This document shows positions 5,772-12,100 of a stretch of 13,593 nt of DNA, piece by piece. Numbering within the stretch: position 1 is the stretch's first letter; each line of letters opens with the position of its first letter. This DNA comes from an uncultured Roseiflexaceae bacterium (GTDB lineage: Bacteria > Chloroflexota > Chloroflexia > Chloroflexales > Roseiflexaceae), in assembly GCA_937974195.1 (NCBI GenBank), contig CALJIC010000067.1, positions 1 to 13,593 on the forward strand, in the 5' to 3' direction. Both the position numbers and the translations under genes were made by a program. The notes under the pieces are model-generated. The model did no database searches, was not told the DNA's origin, and was given only the letters and a program-made list of their open reading frames with translations.

Positions 5772-8075
5772 ATGGAAGAGGAGATCATTCTTGGACAAGT
5801 CTGTGACACGTGGATTATAGATGCTAACACCAACGCGCTCCTTGAGCCGCTCTACTTCCTAGATGGGGACACAGGCTGCTGGGTCTCCATAGATGATGTG
5901 GAGCGCAAATTCCCCAACCGCGGGCGCGTGACCTGGTTGAAGGCGGATGCGGATGCGATCGAGAAAAGCGTGTGGTGGTTCACCTGCGAACCGTACCCGA
6001 ACTTTGATGCGAAAAATCCGAAGCACGACCGCTACCGGATCAACTGGGATAAGCCCCCGAAGCCGATGGTTGAGGTTCTCGATCTGCGCGCCGCTGACGC
6101 CGACGAGGCTTTCAGGCGGCTCGACCAGGGCCTGAGCCTTCGATTCGTCCCCTCGCGATTGGTCTACATTGTGCTCGATAACCAGAGCTGGGCCGGGCCG
6201 GTGAAGCTGACTCAGGTGCGGGGCCGCTGGGTGCTCGATCAGCACCAGCGCATGCAGCCGATCCAGCGGGTGAGCGCGCTGCCGAAAGAGCACCTCGAGC
6301 AGATCTACGTCGATGCTCAGCGCGTGTTTCTGCGGCGGAACGCGCCGAAGCCTATGAAGCTCGGTGAGCTCGACTGGGCCCCTGACACGATCGTACTCCA
6401 GCGGCTGCTGAAGACGTTGCGGAACCGCACCGACGTTGATAAGTCGCTAAAGCTCACCAAGGCAGGCATCCAGCACATCGTGAGCTCGCTCTCCGAGGGC
6501 GATCACGAGGTAATGCTTCATCAGGTGGCGCGGGCGCGCCGCTACCTTGCCGATGTCGAGCGCGTTCAGGTCGATCTCGGAGCCTTCGAGACTGAACTCC
6601 TGGCGCTGCCAGCGGTTGAGAGGCGCATCGCTGCCGCAGAGCAGGAGGGTCGCGCTGCGGCCAAAGCGCAGGCGGAGGCTGAGGCCGTTGCAAAGGCGCG
6701 GGCTGAGCTCGAGCAGCTGCAGACGCAGTACTCGCAGCTCACGAGCGCCGTGAGCGAGAAGCGCGCGCTTCTTGCGGAGCTTGAGCGGAAGGCACAGGCG
6801 GCCGAGCGGCGCGCGCAGGAGGCAGTGGAATCCGAGATGGCGCGCAAGCGGCAGGAGCTCGAGAGGCTCGACCGCGCGATTGCCGAAAGGCAGCGCCAGC
6901 TCGATGCCGATCTCCAACTGGCGGACGCTGCTTTGAGCGAGCGTCTCGCCGATTTGATGCGCCGGCCCGCTGATGCTCTCGCCCAGCTCGCGATTGTCCG
7001 CGCGGCGCTCGGCACCCCGGCCACCGCCGGCGCGCCGCCCGCCCCTGCTGCCGCGCATGTCGCGCCGCCCCCAGCTGCCCTGCTCAATAGCGAGCCCCAA
7101 GTCGAGGACCAGGAGCAGGTGGTTCGCGCTGCGCGCCGGGCGGCGTTGGCGACCGGCGAGGCCCCATCCGTTGGGGTTACCCTCCACAGCGCACTCGTCA
7201 GCGGCCTGATGCCGCTCCTCTGCGGGCCATCTGCCCTCGATGTGCTTGAGCGCTACGCACAGGTCGCGGCCGGCGGTCGCATGGTGTGGGTAACGGTTCC
7301 CCCCGTCGCCCTCGAGCCGGCCGACCTGCTCGGGCGCATCGACGCGAGGACGGGGCGCCTCACGCCTCATCCCGGTGGGCTGCTCGACCTGCTGCTCTAC
7401 GCCAGCCAGCCTGAGCAGCGCGACAGGCTCTTTCTCGCTGTGCTCGACGGGGTCAACCGCGCGGCCGCCGACGCCTACCTGCTCCCGATCCTGACATGCT
7501 ACGGGGCAGCCTGGGATGAGAGCACATCTCGCGCGCTCCAGATTGTCCACCCGTCGGCGCTCGCGCCGGGGGACCCCTATGCCAGCGCTGCCAGGCTGGT
7601 GTGGCCGCGCAACGTCTTGCTGGCTGGGACGCTCGTGGAGGGCGGGGCTACGGTGCCGCTGCCCCCGGCGCTCTGGTCGCAGGCCCTGCTCATCCCGGCC
7701 GGCGAGACGCGGGCTTCGGAGAAATCGATGGACAGCACCGCCGTGCAGCGGACAGGCGTACCGCCGCAGGTGTGGGCATCCTGGCGCACGCGCGTCGACG
7801 ATGAGCTTCAGCAGGGCGTGACGGTGCTGGACGAGGTCAATGCGGACCGCCTCCATCTCCCCGCCTCGATCGCCCGCGCCTTCGCTCGCGCCTTCGCTGC
7901 GATCCGCCCTTCACACAGGGACGAGCGACAGGCGCTGAAGGTGGCGGCGCGCGGCATCCTCGTGCCATACGCCCTCGCCACTGGACAGGCTGAGGCTCTG
8001 CGCAATGCCCTCGAGGAGACTGAGATCAAGCTCGATGAGCGCGAGCTGGCCGGTGTGGAGCAGGTGGTCCTATGA
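5772..8075 (+). CDS. Coiled-coil protein with degenerate McrB-like AAA+ domain
   Basis: This 767-residue protein has four parts. Residues 1 to about 255 form a mixed, aromatic-rich N-terminal region that I do not recognise. Residues about 275-405 are a long coiled coil (Ala, Glu, Arg, Gln, Leu rich with heptad-like spacing). Residues about 412-440 are a Pro/Ala linker. Residues about 469-650 match the layout of McrB/MoxR-type AAA+ domains: a helix and strand leading to the P-loop position (CGPSALDVL, 484-492), DLLG at 518-521, a GLLDLLLYA helix, a Walker B position (LAVLDGVNRA, Asp559) and sensor 1 (NVLLAGT, 614-620). The P-loop Lys and Thr are Val491 and Leu492, and the Walker B Glu is Gly560, so ATP or GTP hydrolysis is unlikely. 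The C-terminal ~110 residues resemble a helical AAA+ lid. The protein is probably a structural or sensing subunit. Its stop overlaps the next gene by 4 nt. The AAA+ relation is from memory of motif order, without a database search. Confidence 0.85.
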   Translation: MEEEIILGQVCDTWIIDANTNALLEPLYFLDGDTGCWVSIDDVERKFPNRGRVTWLKADADAIEKSVWWFTCEPYPNFDAKNPKHDRYRINWDKPPKPMVEVLDLRAADADEAFRRLDQGLSLRFVPSRLVYIVLDNQSWAGPVKLTQVRGRWVLDQHQRMQPIQRVSALPKEHLEQIYVDAQRVFLRRNAPKPMKLGELDWAPDTIVLQRLLKTLRNRTDVDKSLKLTKAGIQHIVSSLSEGDHEVMLHQVARARRYLADVERVQVDLGAFETELLALPAVERRIAAAEQEGRAAAKAQAEAEAVAKARAELEQLQTQYSQLTSAVSEKRALLAELERKAQAAERRAQEAVESEMARKRQELERLDRAIAERQRQLDADLQLADAALSERLADLMRRPADALAQLAIVRAALGTPATAGAPPAPAAAHVAPPPAALLNSEPQVEDQEQVVRAARRAALATGEAPSVGVTLHSALVSGLMPLLCGPSALDVLERYAQVAAGGRMVWVTVPPVALEPADLLGRIDARTGRLTPHPGGLLDLLLYASQPEQRDRLFLAVLDGVNRAAADAYLLPILTCYGAAWDESTSRALQIVHPSALAPGDPYASAARLVWPRNVLLAGTLVEGGATVPLPPALWSQALLIPAGETRASEKSMDSTAVQRTGVPPQVWASWRTRVDDELQQGVTVLDEVNADRLHLPASIARAFARAFAAIRPSHRDERQALKVAARGILVPYALATGQAEALRNALEETEIKLDERELAGVEQVVL
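7176..7710 (+). other. Pseudo-AAA+ domain, McrB/MoxR type, catalytic residues lost
   Basis: This is a domain within the coiled-coil gene, residues about 469-646. Relative to the GxxGTGKT P-loop, the segment GPSALDVL keeps the leading Gly-Pro-Ser but replaces Gly-Thr-Gly-Lys-Thr. The Walker B aspartate (559) remains, while the following Glu is Gly560. The sensor-1 segment keeps Asn614 and Gly619-Thr620. Retention of fold-defining segments (DLLG, GLLDLL, NVLLAGT) without catalytic residues points to a real pseudo-enzyme rather than a decaying gene, because the frame is intact and the codon use is normal. Confidence 0.65.
8062..8067 (+). promoter_or_regulatory. Shine-Dalgarno site AGGTGG inside the end of the coiled-coil gene
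   Basis: AGGTGG ends 4 nt before ATG 8072, within the last codons of the upstream gene. With the ATGA stop-start overlap it supports coupled translation of the two proteins and decides the start at 8072. Confidence 0.6.
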
Positions 8076-9127
8076 GCGTGGGGCTCCAGCCAGCGTCCGG
8101 CGAGGAGGCGCGCGGCGCGGTGCTGCGCGCCCTCGGCCTCAGCCACCAGGCGTACACGGATGTTCTCGGGCCTTCGCTCTGCGCCGAGGCCCTGCGGGCG
8201 GCGCTCTGGGCGGAGTGGTCCGCGGCTTCGCAGCCGGTCTACGTCACCCGGCTCATCAACGCCGCAGCGCGCATGCTCCTCCCCTGGAGGGAATGCGCGG
8301 AGGATGGTGCCCCGGCGGACGACGAGCAGCTGCGCACCGCCCTGCAGGAGCTGGAGGTCATCGGCGATCTAGCCGGACTGCCCGGCGGGCGATGGGCTCC
8401 GGCGCCACTTCGCCTAGTTCCGCTGCCGGCGATCGGCAGGCATCTGCTCCTCGGCGGCACGCCCACCAAGATGCTGTCGCCGTCGCTACAGGCCGTGATC
8501 GAGCGGGCCGGTGTAGCGCGTCTGGTTCGCGCCGACCCGAAGTCGCTCGGGCTGAAGCTTGATACGCTGCCCGCCCAGGAGTGGCTGCGCACCCCGTCTG
8601 CCGACCTCAGAACCTGGACGTGTAGCGTCCTCGACACGCCCTGCGACGAGGAGGCAGGCGACCTTGCGGTCGACGTCTATGCGCCCGCCGCCTGTGTGCG
8701 GGGTGCCGATCAGTTTCATCGCTGGACGCAGCGGGTCGACCGGCTGCCCGATGGCAAGTACCTCGCGCGCAGCCACACCCGGCGTGGATCGACGGCCTAC
8801 TACATCGTTCAGATCGCCCGCGGCCGAGTCGAGACGGCCGCCCAGCCCCGGCTTGGTGACGGCGATGTGCGCCGGCTGATGTACGGGCTTGACATGCTCG
8901 CCGGGAACCCGGTGCGGGTGCTGGCCGAGCGTCGCCGCGACCAGTGGTCTTTCGAACTGCGCAGCGAGCTGCCGCGCGCCGAGCACCGTCTGTTTCTGAC
9001 GATCGGCCGCGAGCGCGCGCGCACAGATGGCAGGTATTACCCTCGCTGGTGGGATGTCCCGACACCCTACGTGGGAGCGGCGTGCGACGCACTCCGTGAC
9101 CTCGGTGTGCGGATCGACGAGCGGTAG
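8072..9127 (+). CDS. Protein of unknown function, coupled to the pseudo-AAA+ gene
   Basis: I do not recognise this 351-residue protein. The first ~120 residues are mostly helical, including a conspicuous segment around residues 55-75 (YVTRLINAAARMLLPW) and an acidic patch (EDGAPADDEQ). A middle region with a Gly-Gly turn (LLLGGTPTKML, about 126-136) leads to a short strand-helix unit. From about residue 180 it is beta-rich, with repeated Trp/Tyr positions and several Arg-rich turns (HTRRGSTAYYIVQIARG). It ends with an aromatic cluster (GRYYPRWWDVPTPYVG) and a final helix. The basic, aromatic C-terminal half could bind nucleic acid, but I see no named fold or catalytic signature. The stop is TAG 9125-9127. 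The start overlaps the previous stop (ATGA), so it very likely acts in a complex with the coiled-coil pseudo-ATPase. In McrBC- and MoxR-type loci the gene after the AAA+ gene often encodes its partner, but this protein lacks a visible PD-(D/E)XK or VWA (MIDAS) motif. Confidence 0.8.
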   Translation: MSVGLQPASGEEARGAVLRALGLSHQAYTDVLGPSLCAEALRAALWAEWSAASQPVYVTRLINAAARMLLPWRECAEDGAPADDEQLRTALQELEVIGDLAGLPGGRWAPAPLRLVPLPAIGRHLLLGGTPTKMLSPSLQAVIERAGVARLVRADPKSLGLKLDTLPAQEWLRTPSADLRTWTCSVLDTPCDEEAGDLAVDVYAPAACVRGADQFHRWTQRVDRLPDGKYLARSHTRRGSTAYYIVQIARGRVETAAQPRLGDGDVRRLMYGLDMLAGNPVRVLAERRRDQWSFELRSELPRAEHRLFLTIGRERARTDGRYYPRWWDVPTPYVGAACDALRDLGVRIDER

Positions 9128-9147
9128 GGTTCATCAATGGTGATGCA

Positions 9148-12100
9148 ATGACTGTGAGCCAGATGAGTGAAGTCCGCGCAGGCATGCAGGAGATCGCCGA
9201 CGCCCTGCGCCTGCGGCTGCAGCGCTATATCGAGGCCGCCTACTACGTGCGCGACCAGGGGGTGGTGCAGGAGCGGCGCGCGCTTCTGGCTGAGCCGGGC
9301 GCGATCGCGCGCGAGCCGTTCCTTGAGACCACCCCGTCCTATGAGCTAGGAGCCCGCTACGGCGAGCTGCGCCTCCCCCGCCCGGTCGGAGCGACGCTTG
9401 ACGAGCTCGCAGGCTGGGAGCCAGGGATCGGGGTTTTCCCGCGGCCGTACCGGCACCAGGCTGAGGCGCTCGAGGCGTTCTTCCATGACCGGCGCGACCT
9501 GATTGTGTCGACGGGCACCGGCTCGGGCAAGACTGAGACGTTCCTGCTCCCGATCATCGGCAGCCTGATCGAGGAGGCCGCGGCGAGGCCCGCGTCGTTC
9601 CGGCAGCATGGCTTCCGCGCCTTGCTGCTCTACCCAATGAACGCTCTGGTGAGCGACCAGATCGCGCGACTGAGACGGCTGCTCGGCGACGAGCGGCTTG
9701 CCTCCCTCTTCCGCAGCCGCTACGGGCGCCACCCGCGCTTCGGGATGTACACGAGCCGCACCCCGTACCCCGGCGCCCGCGATCCCAGGAAGGATAGCGA
9801 CCACCTCGGGAAGCTGCTCAGGTACTACCTCGAGCTGGAGGATGCTGCTAGCCGCGAGGGACCTGATTCGGAGAGCGCCCGCCTCGTGGCCGAGCTTAAG
9901 GCGCGCGGGCGCTGGCCGGCCAAGGACTTGCGCGGCTTCTTCGGCACGCCGGGGAACGCGTGGGACCGGAGGCTGCAGACGCAGCCCGGCGACCGGGAGC
10001 TCCTGACGAGACACGAGATGCAGCTCGCCTGCCCCGACGTGCTCGTCACGAACTACTCGATGCTCGAGTACATGCTGATGCGGCCGATTGAGCGGGGGAT
10101 ATTCGAACAGACGCGGCGGTGGCTCGCGAGCCACCCTGACAACAGTCTCATCCTCGTGATCGACGAGGCGCATCTGTACCGCGGCACCGCGGGGGCCGAG
10201 GTGGCCTATCTGATCAGGCGCCTGCAGGCGCGCCTGGATATCCCGCGCGAGCGGATGCGGTGCATCCTCACCAGCGCGAGCCTCGGGCCGGACGAGACGA
10301 TAGAGGCTGACGCGCTCGCATTTGCGGAGGCTCTCACCGGCTCTCCGGCCCTTGGCGGCCGCTCGTTCCAGCTTGTGCGCGGGTACCGCGAGCCGCGCGC
10401 AGGCGGGCGGCCGGGGAGCCAGGCGGAGGCGGACGCGCTGGCGGCGTTCGACCAGGGAGCCTTCGCCCAGCGCGCCGTGTCTCTGCAGCGGGCCACAGCT
10501 GCAGTGGCAGCGCTGGCGGGGGCCCTGGGCTGGCCTGCGCCCCCTACTGATTCGAGCGGAGAGTCTGGCGCGGCGCTGCGGGCCTATCTGTACCAGCGCC
10601 TGTACGGATTCGGCCCGTCCGAGCTGCTGATCGCGGAGACAACCGCCAGGGCCACTGCCCTCGGGGAGCTCGCGAGTAGGCTCTTCCCCAACGCGGTGCC
10701 GGACACAGCCCGCCGCGCGACCGAGGCGCTCCTCGCGCTCGGCACGTATGCGCACAACGGCCAGCGGCCCCTGCTCCAGACGCGCGTCCACATGCTGTTC
10801 CGCGGGCTGCCCTCGCTCTGGGCCTGCATCAGCCAGCGATGCTCGGCCCGGCTCAGCGGCGCCGATGGCCCCACGCTGTTGGGCCGGCTCTACACCGAGC
10901 CTCGCACGCACTGCGAGTGCGGCGCCCGCGTCTACGAGCTGCTGGCGCACCGCGACTGCGGGGCTGTCTTCCTGCGGGCCTTCGGCGACGGCGACCGGCC
11001 GAACTTCTACTGGCACGAGGCGGGCGGCCGCGTCGACCCCACGGCGCGACCGCTGCAGGAGACCTGGCTGATCCCGGAGCAGCCGTTCCGAAAGCACGAG
11101 AGGGACGGCCTAGTCGAGCCGATCTGGATCGATGTGGCCACCGGCCGGGTTGTGACGGACCCGCCGGCTGATCCGGAGCGCTACCGGCAGCTGTGGCGCC
11201 CGACTGCAAAGGCCCGCGCCGGCGCAGACGATGACGACGGGCCGCGGCGCTCGTCAGAGTACCCCTTCGAGAGCTGCCCGGTGTGTATACGGAAGACGGC
11301 TGACAAGGTGCTCGACCTGGCCACGCGCGGCGAGCGGCCGTTCGCCAACATCGTTCACGAGCAGTTCATCTCACAGCCGCCGAGCCGGCCGTTCAGCGAG
11401 CGGTTCCCGAACGGCGGCCGGAAGGTGCTCCTCTTCGCCGACGGGCGCCAGAAGGCCGCCAGGCTGGCCCGCGACCTCCCGCGCGAGGTGGAGTTCGATA
11501 CGTTCCGCCAGGCCCTCACGCTGGCCGTGCATCGCCTCGAGCACATCGGCAGTGAGCCGACCCTCGGCCCCCGCCTCTACGCGGCCTTCGTGGCAGTCTG
11601 CCACCAGATGCGGCTGCACTTCTTCGACCAGGAGTTCGACTCCCAAGTGCAGCTCCTGAGGCACATGCGCGAGTTCGAGCGCTACTACGACGCCGACCTG
11701 AAATCGGCCCTCAGCGAAGAGGACGCGCCGTTCGGCGAGCTGCCGATGCACTACCGGCAGCATCTGCTGGACCAGCTCGCCAACCCGTTCTACGCCGTCT
11801 ATAGCCTCGGCGCGATGGTGGTCAGGCCGTCACGGTCTACTGTCCAAAAGCTGCGGCGCGCTCTCGAGGCGTTCCCTGAGGCGTTGCGCGAGCAGCTCGA
11901 CGTGGTCGCCACCTTCTGGGCGCAGGCCCTGCTCGAGCGCGGGGCGTTCGACAGGAGCCTGCCATCCCATGTTCGGGAGCGCGTCCTGGCATACGCCCGG
12001 CCGCCGAAGCACGGCGCGCCTCTCAGGGATCTCGAGAAGGTGCTGAAGGAAGCGGCCGGCCTGAGCGACGATCAGCTGAAGCGGCTGCGGGAAGCGCTTT

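Noticed and set aside
5791..5821. Promoter-like TTGGAC ... TATAGA in a locally AT-richer patch at the start of the coiled-coil gene
   Set aside because: The spacer is 19 nt, it lies inside coding sequence, and no downstream start would use it. Lower GC at a gene start is common and helps translation initiation.
7446..7451. Walker B-like Asp in the coiled-coil protein as evidence of an active ATPase
   Set aside because: The Asp is followed by Gly rather than Glu, and the matching P-loop lacks Lys and Thr, so catalytic activity is not supported.
6447..7856. Minus-strand open frame (469 residues) opposite the coiled-coil/pseudo-AAA+ gene
   Set aside because: Its composition is dominated by Arg, Gly and Ala, it has no domain, and it is antisense to a well-supported coding frame.
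9346..11097. Long minus-strand open frame (583 residues) opposite the giant helicase
   Set aside because: The + strand frame carries unmistakable SF2 motifs through this whole stretch. The minus-strand product is low-complexity Arg/Ala/Leu/Gly with no recognisable motif, as expected of a high-GC shadow.
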